DNA of 64,000 bases from Tritrichomonas musculus (taxonomy: Eukaryota; Parabasalia; Tritrichomonadida; Tritrichomonadidae), in NCBI GenBank assembly GCA_039105265.1, contig JAPFFF010000013.1, forward strand, positions 1,364,001 to 1,428,000, in the 5' to 3' direction. This document shows positions 1-10,577 of the stretch, one piece after another (within the stretch, counting starts at the first letter, position 1; each line of letters opens with the position of its first letter). Position numbers and translations under genes: made by a program. Under the pieces are notes generated by a model, which ran no database searches, was not told the DNA's origin, and saw only the letters and a list, made by a program, of their open reading frames with translations.

Positions 1-121
1 TTAATATGGTATTAACTTCTTTTTGTGGCGGCTTGTCTAGTAGATCTAGCATTGATTGGCGAATTGTTTCGAGAGATAATAAATTTTCTGCGCCAAAAGA
101 AGAAGAAAAAGATTTGTTCAT
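1..121 (-). CDS. Partial hypothetical gene, N-terminal 40 codons
   Basis: An open frame on the minus strand starts at the ATG at 119-121 and runs off the left edge without a stop. The peptide begins MNKSFSSSFGAENLL and continues with a leucine-rich, probably helical stretch. Base composition is clearly less AT-rich than the flanking DNA, which supports real coding. I do not recognise the family, and no Inr motif stands out upstream. It is separated by about 215 bp from the C-terminal end of the ankyrin gene on the same strand, so it is the next gene downstream rather than part of it. Confidence 0.5.
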   Translation of the reverse strand, partial: MNKSFSSSFGAENLLSLETIRQSMLDLLDKPPQKEVNTIL

Positions 122-336
122 ATAAATAAAATTTTATTATTATATATTTCAATAGTTTATTAAAATTTTCTTTTGAAAAAATTAAATAGAGAAAACGTAT
201 ACATTAATTGAATTTTATTCAATCAGTTATTTTAATGTTTTGAATTTGAAAATAACCTTAATATCTCTTCATTTTGGGTGCATTCAATAGGAGTCCTTCA
301 AAAACAAACAAAAAATGAATCATTTAAAAAATTATT

Positions 337-3093
337 TATGATTTGATTAATTTAAGGTATTTCAAAATATCATCTTTGATATCAAGTTTAATATCTGGCC
401 TTTGCAACAAAAGTTGAATAATTTCGATATTTCCCATCTCAACGGCCATGTGTAAAGCAGTTCTTTGAAAAGCATTCAAAAAATTTTATTGAAAAATATT
501 TTCTTTCAAAATCTTATTTAAATAATTGATTTAAAAATATCATTTAAATTAATTTTTTTTTTGTAATGTCATTGAAATGTAATATTAATGAACAAGATTT
601 AAAGTTGAATAAAAAAATTTCATCAATTTTTAAAAATTTGAATTTCATTTGAAAAAAAATATTATGTTCAAGACACTCATAATGTTAAGATCAACTCTTT
701 GGCATTCAATTAAAAGTTTAGCAATATCAATATATTTATGAATAATAGCATATTGTAAAGCAGTCTGATAAAAAAAATATTTATTTTTTGAATTTTATAA
801 AAAAAAAATCAATTTAAACATCATTAAATTATTTGTTTCTAAACTAAATTTGAAATAATTAATTCAAAATTTTATTGATTTTTTGAAATTGAAATTTTTC
901 CGTTGATTGAATTAAAAATTTATATTTTGAATCCAATTAAAAAAAATTGATCTTCTAAACTATATTAAAATGAAAAAAAAAGCAAATTGTGTTGAGATGA
1001 TTTAGATTAACTCGTTCAAGACCTATAAGCATTAAAACAACTTTTTCATTGCGATACATTGTTGCAACAAATATTGCAGATTGATAAAAAAATTAATATT
1101 TCAATTTCATTAAAACTTTTTGAATAAAATTCTATTCAAAATATAAAATTTCTAAATGTATATTGTATTAACATCATATCTTTCGCAATCTAGTAAATAT
1201 TTCACTGAATATAATTGACTTTTCTCAATTGATTCGAATAATAACGGAGTATAAATAAAAAAAAATTGAATTGCATTTGAAAAAAAAAAACTTCGAAATA
1301 TCATGAAAATTTTTATGTTTGAAATTACATGAGATATGTTAAATTGTAAACATGATTCAAATATTTTTCTTGGAATTCCATAAAAAAAATTATCAATATA
1401 AAACTTGATAAAAATCATTCAATTTTTGAAAACTCTATCAAATCATTTTTGATTGAATCGTATTGAAATTTTCAATATAAAATTCTATTCAAAAAAAAAG
1501 ATAATTATAATTGTATTTAAAAAAAAACTTAAATATAAAACTTTTGGAATATTAACATCAACCCTGTCACATTTTGCAAGAAGTTCTACTATTTCAGAGT
1601 TTATTCGTTGAGCTGCGATTACAAATGGCGTTCTTTGAGATACATTAAAATAAAATTACATTAAAAATTTATATCTTTGAAAATTATATTTAAATTAAAT
1701 AATAAAAATGTCATAATAAAAAAATATTATTATGAAATTCCATTACAAATGCTTATTATGGAATACCATGAAATTGTTTGAATATGAAATATCATTAAAA
1801 TGATTCGCAAGAAATGTTATTAAATTGAAAGAATTATTTGAAATATAATTGAAAATTGAAATTTTGAATTTCATTCAAAAATCTTATATTTGAAAATTTC
1901 AGGTTTATTGACATCAACTCTTTCATTTTCTAAAAGTAACTCAACAATTCTTTTGTTTGAGGTTTCTACTGCAAGTGCTAGTGGTGGAGAATAAATAATA
2001 ACTAAGAATTCCATTTAAATTTGAGATTGCAAAATTCCATTTGAACATAAAAAAATTAATTTTATGAATTTATTTTAATTTGAAATCTCATTTGAAAACA
2101 TGAAGTTAAATTGTATTTAAAAACTTGATTAAAAATATAATAAAATTATTCATGAAAATTCTATTAATAAAAAAAAATGTTGTAATTTCATTGAAAAATT
2201 CAATTTAAATGTCATTTAAAAAAGTTAAATTTAAAATTGAATTAATATAATCAATTTAGAAATATCATTTAAATATTTTATTTTTTAATTCTATTAGAAT
2301 ATTTTATTTGCGATGTGATTTAAAACAAAAAAATTAAAATTGTATTAGAAAATATATTGAAATATTATTGAAAAAACTGAATTGAAATGTCATTAAATTA
2401 TTTGAATTTGAATATGATTCAACATTTGAATTAAAACAAAATTAAAGACATAAGTTAAAAATGAAATTAAATATATTAATTTGAAATGTCATTTAAAATA
2501 TAAAATTCAAATTTCTTGAAAATTAACATCAACTTTTTCACATGATAATAAATATTCAACAATTTTTTCATTTTTGTACCTAATTGCAATATGTAATGCT
2601 GATTTATAAAATGAAATAAAAAGGAATGTAATTAAATAATAAATTAGAAATGTAATGAGAATTTTTTATTGAAAATGTAATTAAAACATTTGATCTGAAT
2701 TACATTTAAAATATTCATTTGATATGCAATTACAATGAAATAAAATGATGCTATAATGTCATCCAAAAAAAATTGAATTTAAAATGTTATTTAAATATAT
2801 ATGATTCATAATGTGATTACGATAAATTTATATGATTTAAAACTGCATTTAAAATATTTTAAAAAAATAAAACATTGTACGGGACTTCATTAAAATATTT
2901 CAATAGTAAAATTTTATAAAACAAAAATTTGATTTAGAAATTTCATTTAAAAAAATACGTTTGAAATTTTATTCGAAAAGTTGACAATTGAAAATACTTG
3001 TTGCATTAGCATCAATTTTATCATATGATAATAAAATCTTAATAATATCTAAATTTCCTCTCTGAGCTGCAAGTGTTAATGGTGTTTGATAAA
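337..3093 (-). pseudogene. Eight isolated ankyrin-repeat blocks continuing the DUF3447 gene
   Basis: On the minus strand, eight islands of about 85-135 bp each encode one ankyrin repeat with recognisable TPLxxA / IVxxLL / DVN core residues: about 3001-3093 (QTPLTLAAQRGNLDIIKILL), 2523-2605, 1905-1989, 1546-1637, 1160-1255, 996-1084, 665-768 and 337-471 (RTALHMAVEMGNIEIIQLLL). The last one ends at a stop at 337-339. All are in the same orientation and order, with 75-410 bp of AT-rich DNA between them containing stops in most frames. Every island is cut at the same place, after the 'D-V-N' end of one repeat and before the 'T-P/A-L' start of the next. They could be exons (one repeat per exon) or remnants of a decayed gene. 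I saw no uniform GT-AG borders. Typed as pseudogene for want of a better class. Confidence 0.6.
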
Positions 3094-3379
3094 CAAAATA
3101 TTTTGTTTGAAATTTCATTTAAAATTCGAAAGAAAAAAACTCCATGATAATAATTTATTTTAAATGTAATTAAAAATATTTTGTATGTAAATGACATAAA
3201 ACAAATTTATTTAAAAATTATATTGAAATAATTAATTATAAATTCTATTGAAAAATTCAATAAAAACTTTATTCAAATCATTTGATTTATAATACCATTT
3301 GAAATACTTAACATCAAATTGAATAAAATTATAAAAATGGAATTTGATAAAAAAAATTAAATCTATGAATCCAATTAAA

Positions 3380-4564
3380 TTAATCAATCACAAATTTGAT
3401 TAAAAAAATAAAGTTTTGAAATTCTATAAAACCGAAAAAATATATTGAAATTTCATAAAAAAAATTATTTTTAAAAATTATTTTGCTATTTAAATCCAAG
3501 TCCATTGTCTCAGTTGCAAGTTTAACAAGGGAACAATAATCACAAAAGCACATTAAATGTAAATAGGATTGACCAACGAATTCTTTTTCAATCAATCCAA
3601 AATTGTAAAAATGAAAAATATTCAAAATCAAACGGTTTTGAAATTCCACATTATTTTTCAAATAAGTGTTACTTAAATACTTGAATAATTCAACATGATG
3701 GCATTTAATGGCTTCAATAAAGCAAGATTCGAAAATTTTTTCTGTTGGAAAACAATTTTTACTTTCGACAAGGTGAAGAATTTTTGCGTTATTTCCGTGA
3801 ATTAAATAAAACCAAAAATAATTTGAGAATGATTTTGCTTTAGATAATAAATAAATTGAAATATGAATTGAACCACATGATACCGCATATTCAAGTAACG
3901 TTGTTTCTGTATTGGCCAAAAAATAATTTGTTTCAAAAATAGATTTTTTTATTTTTGTGTCATATGTCATATTTCCTATTGCCAAACATTCAACGAATTT
4001 TTGTAATGAATCTTTTCTGATTAGTTCACAAACATAGCTTTCATTTTCACCTTTATTTCGCTTTTCTTCAAAATTATCTTCATCAATTGTTTTTAATTCT
4101 TTCATTTTTTTAAGCGTTTGTGCATCAAGGAATTTCTTTACTTCTGGATAAAAATAATGAAGATAAAATTTATTTCTATATTTGATGAGCTTTATTTTAT
4201 CATATATTTGTTGATCAATGATTAGCATGTTTTCTTTAATGAAAAATAAAAGAATTTGTTTGCTCTTCTTAAAAAGATTGAAAAGTTCGTAATTTGAATA
4301 AGTTTGAGTAATTTCAGTTCGGAAATGATCTAAAATTTGGAAAATTCGATTGAAGAAATTCGTTTTACGATGGCGATTATTTGCTATCTTGGATAACAAA
4401 TGCATAAAAAGTCGGAATTCTGGTGGATTCTCTCGAATTCTTTGATTATCTAATAATTCAATAAGATGTGAAAAATTGTGCTGAGAATTTTCGTCATCGT
4501 CAAGAAATTTAAAAATGGCTGTTTGAATATTGGCCAAATAGTCTAAGTAATGTTGAATAAGCAT
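3380..4564 (-). CDS. DUF3447/ankyrin-repeat protein, N-terminal exon
   Basis: The frame opens at 4600, but the second methionine at 4562-4564 is the better start: an Inr-like TCATTCT lies just upstream and the alignment with the paralogue at 14659-15765 begins there. The N-terminal half is helical and shares with the paralogue a cluster around 'LLDN..I..N..E..LF..L.SKI..N.HR' and a 'FEEKR..GENE.Y.C.LIR' block, the hallmark of trichomonad DUF3447 proteins. Degenerate ankyrin units follow, ending at 'DLDLNSK' near 3482. The last 30 or so residues are translated AT-rich spacer and are probably not protein. Ankyrin blocks continue downstream at 337-3093. Function is presumably protein binding; no catalytic motif is visible. 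Confidence 0.75.
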   Translation of the reverse strand: MLIQHYLDYLANIQTAIFKFLDDDENSQHNFSHLIELLDNQRIRENPPEFRLFMHLLSKIANNRHRKTNFFNRIFQILDHFRTEITQTYSNYELFNLFKKSKQILLFFIKENMLIIDQQIYDKIKLIKYRNKFYLHYFYPEVKKFLDAQTLKKMKELKTIDEDNFEEKRNKGENESYVCELIRKDSLQKFVECLAIGNMTYDTKIKKSIFETNYFLANTETTLLEYAVSCGSIHISIYLLSKAKSFSNYFWFYLIHGNNAKILHLVESKNCFPTEKIFESCFIEAIKCHHVELFKYLSNTYLKNNVEFQNRLILNIFHFYNFGLIEKEFVGQSYLHLMCFCDYCSLVKLATETMDLDLNSKIIFKNNFFYEISIYFFGFIEFQNFIFLIKFVID

Positions 4565-4575
4565 TTTGATGGAAA

Positions 4576-4582
4576 AGAATGA
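4576..4582 (-). promoter_or_regulatory. Inr-like element TCATTCT
   Basis: TCATTCT on the minus strand lies 12-18 bases before the ATG at 4562-4564. It fits the trichomonad initiator consensus TCAYTW, which directs transcription start very close to the start codon, and it supports choosing the second methionine. Confidence 0.45.
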
Positions 4583-5078
4583 CAAACTTTTTTCACACAA
4601 AAATTAATTAATTCAAATAAGTTTGGATATCTAACTCCGAAAGTTTGTGCAATCTAAAATTTCAAATATTAAAATGATGTTAAATTTGATTTAGAATATT
4701 TTGATTATAGTGTTTAGGTAAAACTTCTCAGCCATCCTGAGATATAAATGTAAAAAAAATGAATAAAGTTTAAAATATTTTTTGAAAAAGTTACAATTTG
4801 AATAGAAGGGTAGAAAGTATTCCGTTTATTTTTTTTTTTTACAAATAGTGAGATGAAAAAAGTACTTCAAAAAAGACCTTTTGATTTATATTTTATTATA
4901 TCATGTGTCCGAGTAAATATTTAATATAATTATTTCTTTTATTTTGAATAATAATTAAATATTACCAAGAAAATGATGGATTTAAAATTGAATACTTTCT
5001 CTCAATTCTGGGGAGCTTATTTCTCAAAATTGTACTGTTATCATTTCTAAATGCATGGATAAAATTAGTTTATAAATA
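4583..5078. other. Intergenic, nothing recognised
   Basis: AT-rich DNA upstream of the ankyrin gene. No open frame, RNA gene or repeat that I can support. Confidence 0.5.
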
Positions 5079-5372
5079 CAGTAGTATTTCATAATTCAAA
5101 AACGTTGGAAAAAATAAAAAATCGACTTTTTAAAAATAGCAATCCAAATAACAATTCAAAAATAAAATAAAATTTCTATTCAAGCATTCAAAAAGTTATA
5201 GGAGTATTCAATAAAGGCTCGAAAATAAAAAATCTTCTTTTTGAAATAAAACTTCTCAAATTTATCATTTTCTTAGATTTTTTTGAAAAAGTTTATATAT
5301 TTTCAGAAAGATTAAATTCAAAAAGTGGATTTTTTTAGTTAAAAAACATTTTTCAATTTTGAAACACCACTG
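5079..5372. mobile_element. Tc1/mariner-type MITE, 294 bp
   Basis: The left end reads CAGTAGTATTTCA and the right end, read inward, CAGTGGTGTTTCA. Both are flanked by TA (5077-5078 and 5373-5374), the usual Tc1/mariner target duplication. Too short to encode a transposase. The terminal CAGTAGT matches the start of the larger element at 16499-18221, which may be its relative. Confidence 0.6.
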
Positions 5373-5374
5373 TA

Positions 5375-6158
5375 CACTTAAATTTATCCTAAATTTTTTA
5401 TAAAGTTTCTGGCGGTAGATTTTTCTAGATATGATAAAAATTACTATTTTAATTAAAATAATAAATTCGTAATTGTATTAGATATATAATTAAACGGTAG
5501 ATTTAAATGTTGATGATTTTTACTTGGCTTATTGAAGATATTCGATTTTTTTCAAAAAGATCATTAATTTAATAATTCTACGTAAAAACAGATTTTATAT
5601 TTAATAATAAATAGAAATAGTTATATTTTTGATTACAATGCCTTTTTTTGATTCATCAGAAAATATCAGAAAAATTTCAATGAAAAAAATCGCCTATACG
5701 ATAATTTTTTCACCTTTATAAACAAAAAAATGAATGCAAATATCTTTATTTCTACCGCGAAAAAGCATTTTATAATAACAAAATACGATTATTTTGTATT
5801 CAATTTTTTCTAAACAAATAATAATTTAAAAACGATCCTTTTATTTTGAAATCAGTTTGTCAGATTTATTACTGAAAAATGATAGAGGCCAAATCGAATA
5901 ATTTTGAAATATATGTTTCATCATAGGCAAATAAAGCACTTTCTTAGAGAGATTATCGTATATCTTTTGCATATAAGCAACTATTTTTTGAATTCAAAAC
6001 GATCATAGTAGAATCGAAAAAGTTTTAAAAAACAAATAACGTATTTTCTAAAATGTTTTTATTAGAAAATATTCATTAAAATTAGTTTGAAGTTTTTTAT
6101 TATTAATAAAACTTGTTTGTTTTCAGTATGTGATTTAATATGGTTCATTTGGATTAAT
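5375..6158. other. AT-rich non-coding stretch
   Basis: No coding signal, tRNA-like structure or clear repeat seen in these roughly 780 bases. Confidence 0.5.
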
Positions 6159-6385
6159 CTATTTTCTTAATGTCCCTGATGCATCAAAAGCTAACAATGA
6201 AGTTGAATTCAATCCTGATTCTTCTGCAATTTCAATTATTTGAAGATTTTTGCAATTGTAAAATGCATTTTTACTTATTGTTGAAATTTTTGATGGAATA
6301 AAAATATCTTCAATATTTGAAAGTGAAAAAGCTTATTTTCCAATTGTTTGCAAATTAGAATTTGTGAAATTTCAACTTTCTTCAT
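6159..6385 (-). pseudogene. BspA-like LRR fragment
   Basis: The minus strand reads LQTIGK, an in-frame stop, then AFSLSNIEDIFIPSKISTIS and KNAFYNCKNLQIIEI, ending in LLAFDASGTLRK and a TAG at 6159-6161. The spacing 'AF..C..L..I.IPS.I..I...AF' is the BspA/LRR_5 repeat of trichomonad surface proteins. Only about two and a half repeats remain and a stop replaces a residue in the first, so this is the C-terminal remnant of a dead gene. Its 5' side is cut by the MITE at 6387-6662. Confidence 0.7.
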
Positions 6386-6386
6386 A

Positions 6387-6662
6387 TACCGTAATTCAAA
6401 GAATCTCAGACATAAAGAAAAATATTCAGACATTTTTGAGAAAACTCACTAAAAGACTTCCAATTTTTTTCAAAAAACTTTCAAAATTCCTACTTTTTCA
6501 ATGAAAAATAAAAAGGTCAAATATCATTGTCTATTCAAATCATTGAACAAATATACTCTTAAAATAATTCTATAGATTGAATAAATTCTTTCAAATAATT
6601 AAAAGTTTTCTCAAAAATGTCTGAGATTATTTGAATATATCTGAGATTTTTGAATTATGGTA
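6387..6662. mobile_element. MITE with ~57-bp TIRs, TA flanks
   Basis: The left end (TACCGTAATTCAAA, an ATCTCAGA-type motif, then CAGACATTTTTGAGAA) is repeated in inverse orientation at the right end, finishing TTTGAATTATGGTA. Arms are about 57 bp with a few mismatches. TA at each border fits a Tc1/mariner-type target site. It abuts and probably truncated the BspA pseudogene. Its interior includes the block at 6512-6566 that recurs at 33074-33128. Confidence 0.7.
6512..6566 (+). repeat. 55-bp dispersed block, copy 1
   Basis: The segment beginning AAGGTCAAATATCATT and ending ATACTCTTAAAATA differs by a single base from 33074-33128. Here it lies inside a MITE; there it lies 50 bp upstream of the chromo-shadow gene. 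Confidence 0.75.
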
Positions 6663-6971
6663 TGTATACATATTTTTAATTCAAAAAATATTGATACGTT
6701 AAAAAAATTTCAATATTGATCTTTTATTCATTATTGATATCATGAATAAATTTTTTGATTTGACATTGATATCAGAAAAATGGAACAATTATCGATATCG
6801 AAAATCGAGACTTAATAAGCTTTATAATTAAGTTTTTAAAAAACACCACTTTTTAATATAAGATCTATTTTTAATATATACAGCAAATAAGCTTTTATTT
6901 CAATATTGATTTATAAGTTTATTTATAACAAGAAAAAGATACACTGTAATTAAAAGTAGATTGTATTCTTA
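6663..6971. other. 3' flank of the kinase gene, non-coding
   Basis: AT-rich DNA with many 'TTGATATC'-like words. No gene seen. Confidence 0.4.
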
Positions 6972-9104
6972 TCATTCCTCATAAATAAAAGAATTTGAGA
7001 GGTTTGAAAATTTTGTTTTGAGTCTCCTCAAATTCTCTCTAGCAATACTATTTCCGAGTATTGAAGACTTATTATAATACTCGATTGCCTTGCGATAATC
7101 TCTATCAGTACCATTTCCATTTTCATAACAAAACCCGAGAGAATTCAAAGCATAAATGTTTCCCATTTTAGCTGACTTTTCATAGTATTCGAAAGCTTTA
7201 GAAAAGTCCTGTTCAACGCCTTGTCCGTTCTCATAACAAAGGCCAATGTTATTAAGAGCATCGGAATTTCCGAGTTGGGCAGCTTTGTTATAGTATTCAA
7301 TTGCCTTGCGATAATTCATTTCAACACCTTCACCATTCAAATAGCAGATGCCGAGAGAATTGAATGCATACGAATTGCCAAGTCTTGCTGACTCTTTATA
7401 ATACTCAACGGCATCTTCATAACTTTGTCCAACGCCGTAGCCAAGATGATAGCAATGGCCAATTCTTTTCAGGCCATGTGAATTGCCTTGTGCTGTCGAC
7501 CGTTTATAATAAAAAACGGATTTTTGGAAGTTCCTTTGGCCAGCATCGCCTGTTTCATAAAGAAGACCACAAATGAAGGAAGCGTGACTGTTTCCTTCCT
7601 CTGATGACTGCTTCAAATAGCTCAAGCCTTCTGCTGGATTTATTTCATCTCTGTCACCAATAAGTTTGCATATACCAATTGAAAAAAGATCAAGTGAAAT
7701 TTGTGAATGCTGTGGCGGTTGTGGCGGTTGTGAGTTTTTCTTAGGTTCACTTTTTTCTGCTTTCAATTTTTGAATGTACTCACTGAATTGAATTTCTATT
7801 GATTTGAGGTTTTTCTGAAGGTTACTGTTTTCTGCTCTCAAATTTTGAATGCATTCTTCGTATTCAATTTCTTTTTCCCAAAAATTGGCTTGAAGATCGC
7901 GGTATGAAGCTTTTAGTTTTTGGTTGCATTCTTTGAGTTGGCTGTCTTTTAATTTGCACTGCTTTTGAAGGTCATTGTTTTGATTGGTCAGGGATCGAAT
8001 ATCAAAAATATAATGATTCTCTCGTGTTTTGATTTCTGCCTCAAGTTGGGAGCATTTGTTCTTTAATCTACGAATTTCTTCTTCTAATTTCTTGTTTGGA
8101 GTTGATCTGAGTATTATATTGTTGTTTTCTTTGGGACTATTTGTAATTTTTTCATTTAACATGTCAATATAGTCTTCAATTTCTGCTTGATCTACATCAT
8201 CACCCAGTATTGAAAGGTCATTCAAAAGCTCGTTATATATCTCTCCAAATGATGGTCTGTTCTCTGGCTTTTGGCACCAGCAACGTCGGATTAGGTTTGC
8301 CATTTTTGGATGAACTGTATCTGGAATTAGTGGGCGATGTCCTTGCGATGTTTGGAAAGCAATTGTAACTGGGTCAACAACATTAATGTCAACTAATGGA
8401 ACTTTGCCTGTAACAATTTCATATGCAATCATTGCAAAAGCGAAAACATCAACTGCTGGTCCATAACGGCAATTTTGCTGGAATAATTCAGGTGCCATAT
8501 AAATTGGGGTACCAATTTGTCCTGTTTGAGTTATTTTTCTGTTGTTTGAAAGGGATTCTGCAAAATATCTTGATAGTCCAAAGTCACAAATGCGTGGATA
8601 GTAGTTTTCATCTGTTAATATATTTTCTGGTTTCAAATCACGGTGAATAACACCTTGTTCATGGAGATATTTCATAGCACATGCAATCCCAATAAGATTA
8701 ATAAGTTTTTTGGTTGATGTCCAGTTAAAATCTGCAAGCGCTCTTTTTTCTTGGTCCAAAATTGTTTTTAATGATCCGTGAGGTAAGTATTCTGTAATGA
8801 TTGATGGTGATAATTTGGAAGGATCAGTAAAAGATTGAAAATTGACTCCTATAAATTCAACAATGCAAGGATGTTTCAGTTTATGAAGAATTAATGATTC
8901 TCGCATGAAAAGCATTTGATCATGACCATTCATTCCTTTTTCTGTATTAAGAATCTTAACTGCATAAAGTTTGTCATCACTAGCTTGATGAGCTATGTAT
9001 ACTTTCCCAAAGCTTCCTTCACCAATGCTTTTCTCATGTAATACAAAATCATCAGTGTTAAAAAATAAACCTTCTAATTCTTTATTTTGGATTTTGTCTA
9101 TCAT
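6972..9104 (-). CDS. Protein kinase (TKL-like) with coiled coil and Sel1 repeats
   Basis: A 710-residue protein. The kinase domain (about 20-295) has the glycine loop GEGSFG (28-33), lysine K50 in AVK, catalytic HRDLKPEN (154-161), DFG (174-176) and MAPE (203-206), so it should be active. The sequence style is TKL/Ser-Thr. Residues about 330-465 form a charged coiled coil with repeated 'SNLQKNLKSIEIQ'-type heptads. Residues about 480-700 are six Sel1/TPR-like repeats with the 'A..YY..SA..GN..A...LG.CY..G.GV' pattern, a scaffold surface for partners. This kinase-Sel1 fusion is common in trichomonads. TCATTTT lies just before the ATG and is the likely Inr. No in-frame stops or frameshifts. Substrate unknown; cytoplasmic by lack of signal peptide or membrane segment. 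Confidence 0.9.
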   Translation of the reverse strand: MIDKIQNKELEGLFFNTDDFVLHEKSIGEGSFGKVYIAHQASDDKLYAVKILNTEKGMNGHDQMLFMRESLILHKLKHPCIVEFIGVNFQSFTDPSKLSPSIITEYLPHGSLKTILDQEKRALADFNWTSTKKLINLIGIACAMKYLHEQGVIHRDLKPENILTDENYYPRICDFGLSRYFAESLSNNRKITQTGQIGTPIYMAPELFQQNCRYGPAVDVFAFAMIAYEIVTGKVPLVDINVVDPVTIAFQTSQGHRPLIPDTVHPKMANLIRRCWCQKPENRPSFGEIYNELLNDLSILGDDVDQAEIEDYIDMLNEKITNSPKENNNIILRSTPNKKLEEEIRRLKNKCSQLEAEIKTRENHYIFDIRSLTNQNNDLQKQCKLKDSQLKECNQKLKASYRDLQANFWEKEIEYEECIQNLRAENSNLQKNLKSIEIQFSEYIQKLKAEKSEPKKNSQPPQPPQHSQISLDLFSIGICKLIGDRDEINPAEGLSYLKQSSEEGNSHASFICGLLYETGDAGQRNFQKSVFYYKRSTAQGNSHGLKRIGHCYHLGYGVGQSYEDAVEYYKESARLGNSYAFNSLGICYLNGEGVEMNYRKAIEYYNKAAQLGNSDALNNIGLCYENGQGVEQDFSKAFEYYEKSAKMGNIYALNSLGFCYENGNGTDRDYRKAIEYYNKSSILGNSIARENLRRLKTKFSNLSNSFIYEE

Positions 9105-9105
9105 A

Positions 9106-9112
9106 AAAATGA
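9106..9112 (-). promoter_or_regulatory. Inr-like TCATTTT upstream of kinase gene
   Basis: TCATTTT on the minus strand sits immediately 5' of the ATG at 9102-9104. It fits the trichomonad Inr and would give a 5' leader of only a few bases. Confidence 0.45.
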
Positions 9113-9680
9113 TGTTTTGTTAACGTCTTTTATATTCAAATAATTATGAAATCAATTCAATTAGATAAATCATAAAAAATTTATTACGTAATTAGATTCA
9201 AATAAAATAAATAAGGTAATAATGATTAACTTTCATAGTTCACAAAAATTTGACTAAAATTTATTATTCAGAATTTTTCTAATAAAAAAAAATGACTAGA
9301 TAGAAAAAGTTTCAAAATAATTTAAGATTTTCTGAAAAAAATCTCATACTTCATTGCCCGCCTATTCCTTTCAAAAATTAATCTATGATATTATGTTGTA
9401 TAACTAAGCTTAAATTTTATTTCTTTTAAAATAATAAATAATAAAAACTAAAATTTTTGCTTTGAATTACAATCTCTTAGAAATTTTTGCTTTGGGTGTT
9501 ATTTTTGGGAATTGCTTGAACATATCATATTATGTTGGAGCCGTATATACAGGTTTAGAGGGAAAAATTATATCTAAGCTTAAATAAAATTTATCATTTA
9601 ATAATATAGTTATTATTATATGTAAGCTTCACTCAAAAAAAATTAACTTAAATTCTTTTTTTATATAAACAGATTAATTT
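9113..9680. other. Intergenic, nothing recognised
   Basis: About 570 bases of AT-rich DNA with no supportable gene or repeat. Confidence 0.5.
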
Positions 9681-10577
9681 TTATTGTTTATCATTTTTAA
9701 AAGCAACAACAAAACCAGAAATTGTATTGTGTGGTACATCAAAATTATTTCTTCTTCCATCAGATAATAAAGATTTCAAGAAAACTTTTGCGTATAATGA
9801 ACCTTGATCTTCGATAAGATTTTTTTCATCAATCTCACATGAGACTTCAATTGTCTTTACATGGTGATCTGAATTATTTTTATATGACAACTCAAAGCCG
9901 TCAATAAAGCAAGCCATTCTAAACCTTTTATGGTGAGTTTTTTTGGTATTTTGGCCAAGTTTGACAAGAACAAAATTTCCCTCTGTTCCTGATGTAAAGT
10001 TTGAGCCTAAAACTTTATGATCTGTTCCATTGTAAATGAAGATGCTTCCATTAACTTCTCCCGAGCCAGAGTATTTTCCTGAATCTTGAATCTTTGAAAA
10101 ACCATCTAACTTGAATGAACCGGAATCTGAATCAACTTCAATTTTTGTTGATAATTTGTTTAAATGATGATCTTCTTCTTCAAATTGAACTGAACTATAT
10201 GTTAATGAAGGTGCAATAAAAGTTGGATTGTTTAAAGGTAAAATATGTTCGATATTGGTCTTTATTCCGTTTTCCATGTAAATATTTCTGTTTTTATATC
10301 CAATTGCTGCAAGTACAACAACCGTTATTTTTGAATAATATGATTCATTATGATTTGATGAATCACTCATATGAAATTTTGGTGATATTATTACTTTGTC
10401 GTCGTTTTTTTGAACATCTGTAAGATCTATGAATATTTTTTGAATATGATGATCTGTTTCTGGATATTCTATTAAAAATTTGGAAAATCCAACCATAAAC
10501 TGATCAACTGACTTGCTGAATGTAAATGTGTGTGTTTCATTATTTAAAATTTCTGCGGAAAGTACTTCGAAATCCAT
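9681..10577 (-). CDS. Hypothetical protein with a duplicated DHH(I/V) beta domain
   Basis: A 298-residue protein with no signal peptide or membrane segment. The two halves resemble each other: residues 25-52 carry 'VGFSKFLIEYPETDHHIQKI' and residues 213-240 carry 'IDGFELSYKNNSDHHVKTIE'. Each is followed by an alternating hydrophobic pattern and a '..SYYSKITVVVLAAIG' or 'GSLYAKVFLKSLLSDG' strand. This suggests two copies of a small beta-rich domain joined by a serine/glycine-rich linker (about 135-185). I do not recognise the family. The style recalls bacterial conserved hypothetical or lectin-like proteins, but that is only an impression. The stop is followed directly by AAA, fitting the UAAA polyadenylation signal of trichomonads. 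Confidence 0.75.
   Translation of the reverse strand: MDFEVLSAEILNNETHTFTFSKSVDQFMVGFSKFLIEYPETDHHIQKIFIDLTDVQKNDDKVIISPKFHMSDSSNHNESYYSKITVVVLAAIGYKNRNIYMENGIKTNIEHILPLNNPTFIAPSLTYSSVQFEEEDHHLNKLSTKIEVDSDSGSFKLDGFSKIQDSGKYSGSGEVNGSIFIYNGTDHKVLGSNFTSGTEGNFVLVKLGQNTKKTHHKRFRMACFIDGFELSYKNNSDHHVKTIEVSCEIDEKNLIEDQGSLYAKVFLKSLLSDGRRNNFDVPHNTISGFVVAFKNDKQ

Noticed and set aside
1152-1418. 88-residue minus-strand open frame
   Set aside because: Only its C-terminal third is an ankyrin block (1160-1255); the rest is translated AT-rich spacer. Covered in the ankyrin gene entry.
7364-8650. Plus-strand open frames inside the kinase-Sel1 gene
   Set aside because: Antisense shadows of the Sel1 repeats and kinase domain.
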